Numbered from the stretch's first letter, positions 44,292 to 54,733 are shown. The stretch is DNA of 64,000 bases from Candidatus Obscuribacterales bacterium (GCA_019637435.1 JAHBVO010000005.1:186001-250000), one strand, 5' to 3'. The notes: generated by a model from the sequence alone, not told the origin. Numbers and translations are program-made.

Positions 44292-45323
44292 ATGCGTCAC
44301 GTTTTATTGATCGGACTGTCCTTGGGAGTTGTTAACTCACTATCGCTTTTTGCTGAGCCAGCGTTCGGTGCAGCGGAGAGATCAACCACTTCAGCAAAAT
44401 CGGTAGTCGCGCAAGTCAAAATAAACGAGCCCGATACGCAGCAGACTTCCGAGTCGAAGCAGAAACAGACAGAGCTCTCCGAAGAAAGGGACCAGAAACA
44501 TTCCGGCACGGATGTTCCTCCAACAGAGAGTAATTCAAAGCCGGACGCCGAGGCTGATGATTTTCCGAAGAGCACCACAGATGAGACACCCAGATCGACT
44601 GGTCACGCTCATGATGAGAAAGTAGAGCATGCTGCGAAAAAGCAAGAAAAGGCAGACCAAGCGATGGTCAATGCCGCCAATAAGATAGAAGGCGTTGAGA
44701 TTGATCCTGAGATTTTTAAGGCAGAGAAAAAGGGATTCACGCTCGGCAAGCTCAACCCGACAAGATGGATATTCAAGCCGATCACCGATATCGGGAAACA
44801 GGTGGTTCATCTAGAGAAGGAAATCATGCGCCTCCAGGCGCCTATTGCAAGTTTGCAAAAACCGATGAGCGAACTTCGCGACGACATGACCAGAGTCAAA
44901 TCGGAGATGAATGATTTGCAAACTGATATCAGCGGTGTGGGCGGTGCGATGGGAGATGTCGACGGAAGGCTCGCGCGCATCGAGTCGCAACTAGGAAAAA
45001 TGTACGGGCCGGTAGTGACACTCAAAGACCCGGTGGTCGCATTGAAAGAGCCTGTTGTAGGCGTCAACCAGGAAATGACAACTTTAAAGGCCGACTTGAA
45101 AGACCTAAAAGACGTTGTGAGTTTGACCTCTACATTAATCCTCGTAGCGGTGGTCGCGGTCGGAATTCTCGTTGTAGTTGGATTGCCGCTTGGGACAGCT
45201 ATGGTTTGGAAACACAGACGAGCAATTGTCAATAAATTTGAGACGAAGAAGGACGGTCTGTCTACAGATCCTATCAAGGAATCTGAATCGTCAAAACAGG
45301 AAGCCCTCGGTGCGCGCCACTAG
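44292..45323 (+). CDS. Exported/anchored coiled-coil protein
   Basis: About 343 residues from ATG 44292 (AGGAGA upstream), chosen over 44208 because it starts a signal peptide (VLLIGLSLGVVNSLSLFAEPAFG). A disordered polar region follows, then a coiled coil (VVHLEKEIMRLQAPIASLQK) with short PVV repeats (GPVVTLKDPVVALKEPVVGV), then a membrane segment (STLILVAVVAVGILVVVGLP) and a short tail inside. It is likely an envelope structural protein. Function unknown. Confidence 0.6.
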   Translation: MRHVLLIGLSLGVVNSLSLFAEPAFGAAERSTTSAKSVVAQVKINEPDTQQTSESKQKQTELSEERDQKHSGTDVPPTESNSKPDAEADDFPKSTTDETPRSTGHAHDEKVEHAAKKQEKADQAMVNAANKIEGVEIDPEIFKAEKKGFTLGKLNPTRWIFKPITDIGKQVVHLEKEIMRLQAPIASLQKPMSELRDDMTRVKSEMNDLQTDISGVGGAMGDVDGRLARIESQLGKMYGPVVTLKDPVVALKEPVVGVNQEMTTLKADLKDLKDVVSLTSTLILVAVVAVGILVVVGLPLGTAMVWKHRRAIVNKFETKKDGLSTDPIKESESSKQEALGARH

Positions 45324-45442
45324 ATATAGTGCGCAGAACCGATCATAGAAACCCGTGTGAAACAGCAGATGATAACGGCTTTGCCGCTTCCGCCTGTTTA
45401 CTCAGACTCAAATTTCGAAGTTAATTAACTAGGGGGTTTACC

Positions 45443-46624
45443 ATGAAGGCAACCACATGGCATGGGAAAAGGGATATACGAGTAGAGGAAGTGCCTGAGC
45501 CAAGCATAGTTCTGCCAACCGACGTAATTATAGAGGTCACAGCATCCGCGATATGTGGCTCCGATCTCCATATCTACGACGGTCTAGTTCCGACCATGGA
45601 GAAGGGCGATATCCTGGGTCATGAGTTTGTCGGGAAGGTGGTGGAAGTCGGGTCTGCCGTAGAACGCCTCAAGGTCGGAGACCGCATTGTCGTGCCATTC
45701 ACAATCGCGTGCGGCAATTGTGTATTTTGCAAAGATGGAAAGACTGCCCTTTGTATTTCGAGCAATCCGGAGTATGAGAAGCAGGAAAAAATCATTGGAT
45801 ACCGCACGAGTGGATTGTTTGGCTACTCGCATATGTATGGCGGTTATGCGGGAGGACAAGCGCAAATGGCTCGCGTCCCTTTTGGTGATGTTGGTGGACT
45901 GGTAGTTCCTGAAGGATTGTCTGACGAACAAATTCTATTTCTCACCGACATCTTTCCTACGGGATATATGGCAGCTGAAAACTGCAACATCCAGCCCGGT
46001 CAAACAGTTGCAGTCTGGGGTTGCGGACCAGTAGGTCAGTTTGCGATTCGCAGCGCATTTCTGCTCGGTGCCAAGCAAGTCATAGCTATAGACCGCTTTC
46101 CTGAGCGCCTGGCGATGGCCCAGAGGGCAGGCGCTATTCCGCTGGATTACACTCAGGTCAAAGTTCTTGATGCGGTCAAGGACTTAACCGACGGTTTTGG
46201 ACCTCATGCCTGCATCGATGCTGTTGGAATGGAAGCCCACGGGACGACACCGGATGCGAAACTCGATGAGGTCCTACAAGCCGTAAAATTAGAAACGGAT
46301 CGCCCACACGTTTTGCGTGAGATCTTCCAAGTTTGCAGAAACGGCGGAACCGTTTCAGTTCCCGGCGTCTACGTTGGAAGCCTTCAAAACTTTCCTTTTG
46401 GCGTTGCATTCGCAAAAGGTTTAAGTATAAAAATGGGTCAGACGCACGTTCACCCCTACCTGGAGCCGCTTTTGAGATTGATTCAAGAGGGAAAGATTGA
46501 TCCGACGTTTGTGATCTCGCATCGAATTACAATGGACGAAATTCCTGATGCATATCAGACCTTCGTCAAGAAAGAAGATAACGCGATCAAATACGTTATT
46601 TCGCCGAATTCGAAAGCTGCATGA
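45443..46624 (+). CDS. Zinc-dependent alcohol dehydrogenase (FdhA/threonine DH-like)
   Basis: 393 residues. Catalytic zinc site AICGSDLHIYDG and GHEFVGKVVEVG; the structural zinc loop has CGNCVFCKDGKTALC; the NAD(P) loop is VWGCGPVGQFAIRSAFL. The insert and length fit glutathione-independent formaldehyde dehydrogenase-like enzymes. AGGGGG lies upstream of the ATG. The substrate is not certain. Confidence 0.9.
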   Translation: MKATTWHGKRDIRVEEVPEPSIVLPTDVIIEVTASAICGSDLHIYDGLVPTMEKGDILGHEFVGKVVEVGSAVERLKVGDRIVVPFTIACGNCVFCKDGKTALCISSNPEYEKQEKIIGYRTSGLFGYSHMYGGYAGGQAQMARVPFGDVGGLVVPEGLSDEQILFLTDIFPTGYMAAENCNIQPGQTVAVWGCGPVGQFAIRSAFLLGAKQVIAIDRFPERLAMAQRAGAIPLDYTQVKVLDAVKDLTDGFGPHACIDAVGMEAHGTTPDAKLDEVLQAVKLETDRPHVLREIFQVCRNGGTVSVPGVYVGSLQNFPFGVAFAKGLSIKMGQTHVHPYLEPLLRLIQEGKIDPTFVISHRITMDEIPDAYQTFVKKEDNAIKYVISPNSKAA

Positions 46625-47151
46625 ACAGCCGTCCGGCACCGTGAGCGTGAAGCACAGTGACTAGATCAGCACGAAGTCGGTCCTTCTCGCATTTTTTGTC
46701 GCCCAGAGCAGAAAGCAGCTAGATGAGGGCGCGCACCATCGAAAGAGAATCCACGAATCTAAACATTCACTTAACTCGATTCACCAATATTCCAAACATT
46801 TGGTACTCTTTGATCAGAGAGTCAAGTTCGTGCTGCATGGCTACCATCGTCGCGGATTTGATGTTATACAACACACTTTCATCTAATAAAACAAACGACA
46901 TCTCAGCGGCTGGAGTTGTCCCAATATACAAAATGTCTTTCGATAGACCGCATCCGTACGGTTAACGACAGCAAGCTGTTATCGCAGCAATTAGCGACTA
47001 CCTACTTGCAAACGTTCTACGGAACCAGAGACAGACTGTCTCGCGCGGCTATTTTTCGGAGAATCTAATTGGGTATGAATCACAACTCAGTGCGAATCGA
47101 AGCAATGTATCGCGGACTATGCTTTTCGATTTGCTTGATTGAGGGGACGTA
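46625..47151. other. Intergenic region
   Basis: About 525 bases with only weak short ORFs. No RNA gene, strong hairpin or repeat was found. Confidence 0.5.
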
Positions 47152-47649
47152 ATGGAATCTACAGAAACTTATCGACAATCACAAGCACTAAACACACTGC
47201 CGGCCGAGTGGGAATCGCTGGGTCTCATGATCCGAATTGTCTCTGCTCGATGGATGCTCGCGATAATTCATCAATTAGCCGGAGGCGCAAAACGTCCCTC
47301 CTACTTTTACAAAATCTTTCCGAATCTGAGCGCAAAAACTTTGACCGTGCGGCTGCGCGAACTGGAAGAATATCAGCTCGTTAGGCGTGAAGCCATTTAT
47401 CAACGGCGACTCAAGGTCGAGTATGAATTGACTGAAAAGGGTCAAGATCTGTTTGCACTACTTCAATCGCTCGTCGAATTCGGCAAAGAGCTTAATTCGG
47501 AGGTTAGATTAGAACCGATCGATAGTGACTCGTCCGCTATAGAACAAGCGAACGTTGCACCCAACTCGGTCTCGCTAGATTCAAGTGAATCAGTAAATGG
47601 AACATCCGGCGACTCTCTAGAATGCTCGTCGCCCCGCACTGAAGAATAG
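47152..47649 (+). CDS. HxlR-family regulator
   Basis: 165 residues. The winged helix is visible (RIVSARWMLAIIHQLAGGAK; NLSAKTLTVRLRELEEYQLV; KVEYELTEKGQDL). It lacks the N-terminal Cys seen in the paralogue at 40937. The C-terminal 50 residues are Ser-rich and probably disordered. Its stop is followed by a hairpin at 47761. Confidence 0.85.
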   Translation: MESTETYRQSQALNTLPAEWESLGLMIRIVSARWMLAIIHQLAGGAKRPSYFYKIFPNLSAKTLTVRLRELEEYQLVRREAIYQRRLKVEYELTEKGQDLFALLQSLVEFGKELNSEVRLEPIDSDSSAIEQANVAPNSVSLDSSESVNGTSGDSLECSSPRTEE

Positions 47650-48024
47650 ACCGAAGGTGAGTCACTTACAAATATCCATGGTCGGAAACCTCGAAGATTG
47701 TGTGCATATCGGGACTGTCGTGTGCTACTACTGATTCAGTGAGATGGTTTGAATCGAGGAAAAGGGATGTGCACAACGCACGTCCCTTTCTGCTTTTGCT
47801 GTTTGCTGACTCTAGCTGGTCACAGTTTGATTTGCGCCTGCTTGTTGTTTGTATTCTGCTGTTTGCATTCTACTTTCTGCATTTTGCAACAATGTTTTTG
47901 GTAGACTGCAGTCCATCCAGTATTCAACAGAACGGAGACGAATACTCACGCAGAAAAGGATCTGCTTCTCCGAGCGTAAAATTGGTTGAACAGCGCTTTA
48001 ACTTACACCAGAGAAACTGCGCGA
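47650..48024. other. Intergenic region between convergent HxlR genes
   Basis: About 375 bases. It holds the hairpin at 47761-47789 and otherwise nothing supported. Confidence 0.5.
47761..47789 (+). terminator. Hairpin, probable terminator
   Basis: AAAGGGATGTGC and GCACGTCCCTTT pair over 12 bp with one G-T wobble and a 5-base loop. A T-rich stretch (TGCTTTTGCTGTTT) follows. It lies between convergent HxlR genes. Confidence 0.6.
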
Positions 48025-48426
48025 TTACATATTGGCATCCAAATTCGGAGTTGTTGCAGGTGCATCTGTATCAGCGATACCCCATGAATAGCCGAATTCG
48101 ACCATACCCTCAATCAAGTATATAAAATCTCTACCGGTCGCAGTCAAACTATATTCCACGCGAGGCGGAATTACCTCAAATGATTCCCGATGGACCAGCC
48201 CGCATTCCTCAAGCTCCCGAAGCCTTAGCGTGAGCGTCTTTGCACTGATCCTTTCGTGCACTTTATTGATCTCAGATGGGCGTTTGGGTCCATCAAGCAA
48301 CTCATGCAAAATTGCCAACATCCACCGGGACGAGATAATTTTGATGATCGGAAACAGACCCTGCCACTTCGAAGGGATGGTGTCTCCAACCGCCGATTGT
48401 TTTAGAAAACCTTTTTCTGCTTCCAT
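48025..48426 (-). CDS. HxlR-family regulator
   Basis: 133 residues with the standard HxlR winged helix (IKIISSRWMLAILHELLDGP; RPSEINKVHERISAKTLTLR; PPRVEYSLTATGRDF). It is closest in sequence to the paralogue at 47152, so the two look like a duplication. It has no N-terminal Cys. Its target is unknown; the divergent gene at 48744 is a candidate. Confidence 0.87.
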   Translation of the reverse strand: MEAEKGFLKQSAVGDTIPSKWQGLFPIIKIISSRWMLAILHELLDGPKRPSEINKVHERISAKTLTLRLRELEECGLVHRESFEVIPPRVEYSLTATGRDFIYLIEGMVEFGYSWGIADTDAPATTPNLDANM

Positions 48427-48743
48427 TCTTCTATTGCTTCGACTTCCGTTCCAGAAAATATCATATTGAAGTGCAGTAAATATACTGGCAGCAAAGTAAG
48501 TGTGAAAACTAGAATGAGTGCCAGATGCTCCATTGCTGACGAACTTTTGATCGTTCTCTATTTCACTATTTGCAATTCACTATCTTTGCCACTATCAGCG
48601 GTGGCATCTACCCTATTTACTTTTCAATAGTCGCGTTCCTCCAGGTAACCAAAAGCGACACGATGGAAGCGTGCTATCTTGTACCAAGATGACTACATGA
48701 CAATAAGTTGCGTTCTTTTCTGAATAGAGCGCAGGAGGTATTT
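48427..48743. other. Divergent intergenic region
   Basis: About 315 bases between the HxlR gene and the gene at 48744. No operator, promoter or RNA was recognised. Confidence 0.5.
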
Positions 48744-49103
48744 ATGGCGAACGACTTGCAGGATAAGAAACAGTCCGAGGGCAACCGTGAGATAGGTGAA
48801 AACAAGTCAGAAAAAAATAGTTCCGAAACCAAAGCAAAAGGTGAATCGCAGAAACCAGAGGGGCAAAGTCAATCTAAGTCAGAAGGTGTTCGAGCAGACA
48901 AAGGAACAGGATATTTTCCACTTAGCGACATGCAGTTTGACGTCGTCACCCTCATTTACGAGAAATCGAAGGCACTTCAGGCCTATGACAAATACCTTTT
49001 AGATTGTCAGCCTTGTGAGGAGTTGCGTTCTCTTGTGGAGTGCATGAGAAATCACGACAAAGAGGACGTCGAAAAGCTCAAGGAATTTCTAGGGAAGTGT
49101 TAG
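48744..49103 (+). CDS. Small charged protein with a disordered N-terminus
   Basis: 119 residues from ATG 48744, which has AGGAGG upstream. The first 60 residues are Lys/Glu/Ser-rich and likely disordered. The last 55 are helical with a Cys pair (LLDCQPCEEL) and a C-terminal Cys. The next gene starts within 70 bases with a nearly identical translation signal. Function unknown. Confidence 0.6.
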   Translation: MANDLQDKKQSEGNREIGENKSEKNSSETKAKGESQKPEGQSQSKSEGVRADKGTGYFPLSDMQFDVVTLIYEKSKALQAYDKYLLDCQPCEELRSLVECMRNHDKEDVEKLKEFLGKC

Positions 49104-49170
49104 GCATTAGATGCTTGAAAGTAATCGGCGAGGATTTCAAAACCTCGTCGATTCGCTTCGAGGAGGATTT

Positions 49171-49599
49171 ATGTCTTCATCAGCACTTATTGAAATATTG
49201 GAAATTGAGATTGCTGCGGTAACTTTTTACGTTGACTTACTTCAAAGCAATCATTTTGACAGAATTCGGAATGTTTTATTTTTTGCGCAAGAATCCCATC
49301 AAGAACGAGTGCTAGATCTTCGAGAATACAGAGCCAAAGAGGGTTGGATTGGAGATTCCATCAAATCAAATCGCTCTTTCCTTCCGAAGATTACAATGAC
49401 GCGGTATCTATCAGACGAGCGATTAGTTGGATTACTGCGTATGTCTGAAACAAACATCTTCGATGCGTATCATTTATTCGCAGCTCAGATAAGCACACGA
49501 TGCGGGCGAGAGTTCGTCTGCAAGTATATTCTCAATAAGCAGAAAAACCTTTGTCTCGAAATAGAAGCCGTTTCAAAATCGTTCCTCAAAGTAAGCTAA
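49171..49599 (+). CDS. Ferritin-like four-helix protein (DUF2383-like)
   Basis: 142 residues from ATG 49171 (GAGGAGG upstream). Helical throughout: SALIEILEIEIAAVTFYVDL, FAQESHQERVLDLREYRAKE. The E...E-x-x-H-like spacing suggests a ferritin-like bundle, but the metal ligands are not complete enough to claim iron binding. It shares a transcript with 48744 and is followed by a strong terminator. Confidence 0.55.
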   Translation: MSSSALIEILEIEIAAVTFYVDLLQSNHFDRIRNVLFFAQESHQERVLDLREYRAKEGWIGDSIKSNRSFLPKITMTRYLSDERLVGLLRMSETNIFDAYHLFAAQISTRCGREFVCKYILNKQKNLCLEIEAVSKSFLKVS

Positions 49600-49635
49600 C
49601 CCCAATTTGCTGGCTTTCTAGGTCGAGCTAGCAAA

Positions 49636-49667
49636 ACGGTCCCCTCCAGAGAGGGGACCGTCTTTTT
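49636..49667. terminator. Strong bidirectional terminator
   Basis: ACGGTCCCCTC-CAGA-GAGGGGACCGT, an 11-bp perfect stem, with TTTTT on the plus side and TTTT on the minus side. It separates the convergent gene at 49171 from the giant gene at 49745. Confidence 0.95.
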
Positions 49668-49744
49668 CATCTCAGCCAGATACCTTGCAATTACATTCAA
49701 AGCAGGCTTTAGAGCGTCAAAACGGACAGTTAGAAGAACTGTCG

Positions 49745-52700
49745 CTATGGCGACGATGTACCATTTGCGCCGGCTGTTCCTACCTGTCCGTCGCCTCCAC
49801 CGTTCAAGCCACCAGTGCCCCCAGCACCACCATTACCGCCGCTGACGTCAGCGGGATTGGTGAGGACATTGGATGTAAAGACGCCGCCACCGGTGCCACC
49901 GTTGCCGCCATTTCCACCGTCACCACCAATAACGGCGGGATCGCCTCCTTCACCGCCGGTACCACCAGTGCCGCCATCGCCGCCAAACGCGCTCGCGAAG
50001 CTGGTTACTGTCACGGTTGCTTTGGTGCTCAGATTTACGCTACCTCCGTTGCCACCTGTGCCTCCGGCTCCACCAACGCCTCCAGTCCCACCGGTCCCTG
50101 TTGTCGCGTCTCCGGCTTGACCACCGGTGCCGCCTATACCACCTGCGCCACCAGAAGCGTTGACGTTGGTAGCATTGATGTCGCCTTTGAATTTGGTGGC
50201 TGTTATCGAACCACCGACACCGCCACCGCCACCAGTGCCACCCAGAGCACCAGCGCCAGCTGTTCCAGAGGTAGCATCACCGCCACGTCCTCCGGTATTA
50301 CCGGAGCCGCCAAGACCTCCGCGAGCAGATACATCATTAGCATTCAACAGCGCGGCAGTGAACTTGACCACACCGCCAGCACCACCTACACCAGCTGAGC
50401 CACCCTTTGTAGCCGCTCCGCCGGCTCCAGTCGTGCCGGAACCGCCATCACCGCCGACTCCACCTGTGCCACCTGAGCCGCCACCAGCAGAAACAATGTT
50501 GACATCAGTTGTGCCTTTCTTGCTTGACAGAGTGATGGAACCACCTGCGCCACCGGTGGTACCGACGCCTGCATCGCCAGCAGCACCGCCTGTGACACCA
50601 TCGCCGCCGTCGCCACCGGAGCTTCCAGTCGATGCGTCTCCGCCATTGGCAAGGTAAGAACCAGTCGAGGAGATTGCTCCCTTCTTGGTCACTAGAGAGA
50701 TAGTCCCTCCGGCACCACCTGACACACTGTTGCTGCCGAGACCGCCGCTCCCCCCGGTACCAGTGGAACTCGAACCACCATTGCCACCGGAAGCGAACGA
50801 TGCGCTACCGCCGGCGACGTCGATACCTGTTATAGAGATGTTGTTGGCACTGCTAACTTGGACTGTGCCACCCCGAGCAGCAGCACCTTCTACTCCGGAA
50901 GCGCCGCCGGCTCCGCCGACACCACTGGCTGCATTTCCGCCAGAGCCTCCATCGCCCGCATTCGAGCCACCTCCGCCCTGGGCCAGGATGTTAGTTATCG
51001 AGACATCAGGGCTGGCCTTTCCTTTCGTTGAGACGAAGACGAAACCACCCGCACCTTGCGCGCCGCTTCTTCCACCAGAGCCACCATTGCCGCCATCACC
51101 TGTACCAACAGACACGGTTCCGCCGTTCCCGCCGTCACCACCTGAGCCACCACCAGTTCCATACGCGACGAGCAGATCAGCGGTAACGCTTGATCCGGAA
51201 ATTGTAATTGTACCCGCAGAGGAAGCGTTTCCACCGTTACCTGCGTTGCCACCATTTCCGCCATTCTCGTCGCCGGAGCTGTCACCACCTGCGCCACCAC
51301 TGCCACCATCGGCGCCGCTAACAGCTCTCACGACAACAGCACCGAGGTTGACTTGTCCACCTGTGACAGTGACGCTACCACTCAAGGGACCAGCGGCCCC
51401 CTGTCCTCCGTTGCCTCCAGTCCCGCCGGTTCCTACGAGACTGGTACCGCCGTTGCCACCATCGCCCGCCTGAGGTGCACCGCTAAGCGAAGTCGTAGAC
51501 AGACCACCCGCTAGCTGAATGCTTGCACCACTAATGGATATTGTGCCGCCATTGCCACTAGCCGCGGTATTACCACCATCGCCCCCCCTGGCACCGGCCG
51601 CGGCATTGTTATTGTCGCCACCATCGCCTCCGTCTCCTCCGTCACCGGAAAGACCACCGAAGGAGGAAATTGAAGTCAGAAGATCGCCGGTTATCAAGCC
51701 TGCTTTGGACGATGTCTGGAGTGAGACTGTTGAACCGCTTCCGCCAGCCCCTGCCGCGCCGCCGTTACCACCGACACCAGGCGCACCTGCATTGTCCGTG
51801 GTCCCGCCCGTGCCACCGTCTCCTCCATCTCCGCCGAAGCCACCGAGCGACTGGATGGTACTTCCGCTTGTGAGAGCGATGGTACCGCTATCAGTTTGCA
51901 ATGTCACGCTTCTCGAAGAGCCTGCTGCTCCACCGGATCCAGCTAAGCCTCCAGCGCCACCGGCACCGGATATGGAGCCGCCGCCGCTTCCGGCATCACC
52001 ACCGTTCCCGCCATCACCGCCTGAGGACTCGACACCATTGACAGTTATATTACCCGTGCTCGACGTCTGCAGAAACACTATGCCACCAGCAGCACCGAGC
52101 CCTGCCAGACCACCGGCACCGCCAGCACCACCATTACCTGTGGTGCCAGCTCCTCCGTCACCGCCAGCGCCACCGTCTCCACCTTCGCCACCAGCGGTTC
52201 TCATGAGGTCACCGACAATCATATTTCCGCCGTCGGAAACCAATGAAATTATGCCGCCTGCGGCTCCAGTTCCGCCAGCGCCGCCAGCACCACCGATGCC
52301 ACCACCGGCTACCAGGTTCGCACCAGCGCTGCCATTGCCAGCATCTCCACCGTCTCCGCCCAGTGCACTCAACGGCCCGCCCAGACTTATATCACCAGCG
52401 GAGTTGAAGGAAATAGTACCAGCAAATCCACCGTTGCCGCCTGCGCCACCGGTGTTTCCTGCGCCTGTCGACACCGCACCGTCAAATCCATTCCCTCCGT
52501 CACCACCATCGGTGCTGATGCTGAAGCCGTTGGCTAGAGAAATTCCACCTGTCGTCGACTCTATCGAGATGGCACCACCGTTTCCACCAGCTCCACCTGC
52601 ATCTCCATCCGCGACGCCGTCAACGCCGTCGCTGCCTTCCGCTTTTATATCACCATCCATCACGAGGCTGCCTGCAGTGATAAAAATAGAACCGGAATTC

Positions 52701-54733
52701 TGCCCCGGCGCATCGCCACTGGCGTCGGTGTCAGCGCCGCCGGTTCCAGTATGAGCGGCCCCGGCCGTGCCGATCTGAATATCACCACCTCTTGCAGTCA
52801 GTTCACCGCTGTCAATCCCACCCGTGGAAAGCTTCTTGCTGAACTTGACACTGCCTGTTCCAACTCCGGCTGTGTCGAAAGTAACCTTCAAATTGGATTG
52901 AGTGTTGACCAGAGAGATAAAACCGGCCTCACCACTGCCACCTGACGCGGACACTTCCGGAGCGATAATGCCCGTAGTATTCTGTGCACCGGCGACGATA
53001 GAAACGACACCATTGTCGCCTGTACCGGCACCATCCGCCTTCACGGACTTGACGTCGACGACGCCCTTGTCACCATCCTTGTTAGCAAGAGCTATTATAG
53101 TGACGTTTCCGGCGTTGCCATTTGCGTTACCGCTAGCATCGACAGAGGTTTCGGAAAGCAATACGCTTCCACCGGTGGTCGATGCCTTGCCGACGGTCAC
53201 GAACCCTTGTGTTATCTGCCCACCCGGAACAGTAGCTGTAGATTGCGCTTCGGCTCCGCCGCCTGGTTTGAGCTGGGCACCGGCGATGATAGTGATATCA
53301 AAGGCATCATCACCGGTGTTGCGAGAACTTATGCTTCTGGTATTGCCACCGTCTGTGATATCACCGCTGGCCAAAATCGCAATCGCTTCATCGAACTGCA
53401 GGTTCCCTGTAATCGTAATGTCGCCCGCGTTGTTGAAGAACGTTGGATCGCCGGATATCACGCTTTGCCCAATTATCAGGTTATCGGTTGAGGCCCCAAT
53501 ATGAGCAACCCCCGCGGAAACTTTCAGCTCGCCTGTCAGATCGCCGACGATACCGTCAGCACTTCCGGCTCCAGCGTTGACTATAAGTTTGTTAGAGTAG
53601 TAGTCGCCGCCGCTGAGAAGAACTCCCTCGGATTCACCAAAATTGTTGTTACCGATCGTGATATCGCCATTGGTGGCAGAGAACGTCCCACCTTGACCAT
53701 TTATAGCAACAAGTCTTGCAGCGCTTGACGCTTGCAATTGGTCAGCGATGTTTATGTTACCTGCCGTTGCACTCATCAAACCGTTATTGGTGATGGTGGC
53801 ACTCTGTAAACTCAGGTTGTTTCCAGCGGTGATTGCCGGCGCGCTACCGTTTTCACTAACGTTGAAAATCGTGCCGCCGGCGGTCAGGTTAACATTGCCG
53901 GCGCCGGTAATTATTCCGCTGTTTACAATATCCGTGACAGAGTTCAAGTTTAAGTCTAGCGGATTTGTGCCTGTAGCTATCGAACCCGTAGCGGAGTTGC
54001 GGATGTGATTTGCGTTGATCGTTGCAGCAAGAACAGCAGGATCGTTTGCATTCACGATCAGATTTCCAGCGTTTCTGAGATTACCGCTGACGTTAAGGGT
54101 CTGTGCGGAAGAAAAATCACCCGTCACTGTAACATTTTTAGGGATGTAGAGACTGCTCAGGTCCTGAACGGACGCAGCATCCAGGCTCAAACTGCCACCA
54201 CTGGCGCTACCATTTCTAGCTAGTTCTAGAGTTTGTCCACCTTCCTGCATGACTTGATACACTGCTGCCAGTTCTGCCGCAGTGAGAGTAGAACCGTTTT
54301 CAATCTTGACGTTTTGACCACCACGACTAATTGTGACGTTACCTGTCAGATTCGAAATAGAGTACGTGTCACGACGTGACCTCAAATTTAAATCAGTTGG
54401 AAACTTGGATAAATCGACGGACATTATGCGTCGAGAAGCGCGGTCTGCGGCTTGATTGGCTTGTAATGCGTTGATTGTGCGTGCGGTATCAAACTGCATT
54501 CGGTTTTCCATACGGAGAATCCGGGCTTCGTGCCGAGAAGCCTTATCGCTCATTTGCAAAACGCGGTCGCTCCGGTCGCGAACTTGTCTATCGTTGTTGA
54601 ATGCTCTGCGAGTCGCGCCCTGTATAGCGCTCTCGAAGGACTGATTATGGGGAGACGCAAGAGATGCCTGGGCGGAAAGTGCCAGAGCAGCCAGAATTGC
54701 CAAGGCGCCAGCACCCTTCTTGTACTTTTTCAT
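49745..54733 (-). CDS. Giant exported Gly-rich beta-helix protein, paralogue A
   Basis: 1662 residues. A signal peptide (ALAILAALALSAQASLA) is followed by a charged helical segment (residues about 30-100) and an FHA/TPS-like N-domain (NLTGNVTISRGGQNVKIENG). Beta-helix repeats follow (SGNLRNAGNLIVNAN; ATGSIATGTNPLDLNLNS). From about residue 650 to the end, short beta-rungs (ISLVSDGGNMIVGDL) alternate with loops built of GGxGGx, up to about 40 residues long. No TpsB partner, LPXTG or autotransporter domain is seen. It is probably a surface or matrix protein. It is about 300 bases downstream of its paralogue at 55031. Confidence 0.85.
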   Translation of the reverse strand: MKKYKKGAGALAILAALALSAQASLASPHNQSFESAIQGATRRAFNNDRQVRDRSDRVLQMSDKASRHEARILRMENRMQFDTARTINALQANQAADRASRRIMSVDLSKFPTDLNLRSRRDTYSISNLTGNVTISRGGQNVKIENGSTLTAAELAAVYQVMQEGGQTLELARNGSASGGSLSLDAASVQDLSSLYIPKNVTVTGDFSSAQTLNVSGNLRNAGNLIVNANDPAVLAATINANHIRNSATGSIATGTNPLDLNLNSVTDIVNSGIITGAGNVNLTAGGTIFNVSENGSAPAITAGNNLSLQSATITNNGLMSATAGNINIADQLQASSAARLVAINGQGGTFSATNGDITIGNNNFGESEGVLLSGGDYYSNKLIVNAGAGSADGIVGDLTGELKVSAGVAHIGASTDNLIIGQSVISGDPTFFNNAGDITITGNLQFDEAIAILASGDITDGGNTRSISSRNTGDDAFDITIIAGAQLKPGGGAEAQSTATVPGGQITQGFVTVGKASTTGGSVLLSETSVDASGNANGNAGNVTIIALANKDGDKGVVDVKSVKADGAGTGDNGVVSIVAGAQNTTGIIAPEVSASGGSGEAGFISLVNTQSNLKVTFDTAGVGTGSVKFSKKLSTGGIDSGELTARGGDIQIGTAGAAHTGTGGADTDASGDAPGQNSGSIFITAGSLVMDGDIKAEGSDGVDGVADGDAGGAGGNGGAISIESTTGGISLANGFSISTDGGDGGNGFDGAVSTGAGNTGGAGGNGGFAGTISFNSAGDISLGGPLSALGGDGGDAGNGSAGANLVAGGGIGGAGGAGGTGAAGGIISLVSDGGNMIVGDLMRTAGGEGGDGGAGGDGGAGTTGNGGAGGAGGLAGLGAAGGIVFLQTSSTGNITVNGVESSGGDGGNGGDAGSGGGSISGAGGAGGLAGSGGAAGSSRSVTLQTDSGTIALTSGSTIQSLGGFGGDGGDGGTGGTTDNAGAPGVGGNGGAAGAGGSGSTVSLQTSSKAGLITGDLLTSISSFGGLSGDGGDGGDGGDNNNAAAGARGGDGGNTAASGNGGTISISGASIQLAGGLSTTSLSGAPQAGDGGNGGTSLVGTGGTGGNGGQGAAGPLSGSVTVTGGQVNLGAVVVRAVSGADGGSGGAGGDSSGDENGGNGGNAGNGGNASSAGTITISGSSVTADLLVAYGTGGGSGGDGGNGGTVSVGTGDGGNGGSGGRSGAQGAGGFVFVSTKGKASPDVSITNILAQGGGGSNAGDGGSGGNAASGVGGAGGASGVEGAAARGGTVQVSSANNISITGIDVAGGSASFASGGNGGSSSTGTGGSGGLGSNSVSGGAGGTISLVTKKGAISSTGSYLANGGDASTGSSGGDGGDGVTGGAAGDAGVGTTGGAGGSITLSSKKGTTDVNIVSAGGGSGGTGGVGGDGGSGTTGAGGAATKGGSAGVGGAGGVVKFTAALLNANDVSARGGLGGSGNTGGRGGDATSGTAGAGALGGTGGGGGVGGSITATKFKGDINATNVNASGGAGGIGGTGGQAGDATTGTGGTGGVGGAGGTGGNGGSVNLSTKATVTVTSFASAFGGDGGTGGTGGEGGDPAVIGGDGGNGGNGGTGGGVFTSNVLTNPADVSGGNGGAGGTGGLNGGGDGQVGTAGANGTSSP

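Noticed and set aside
46723..46965. Plus-strand 80-codon ORF
   Set aside because: Odd composition and no ribosome binding site or family.
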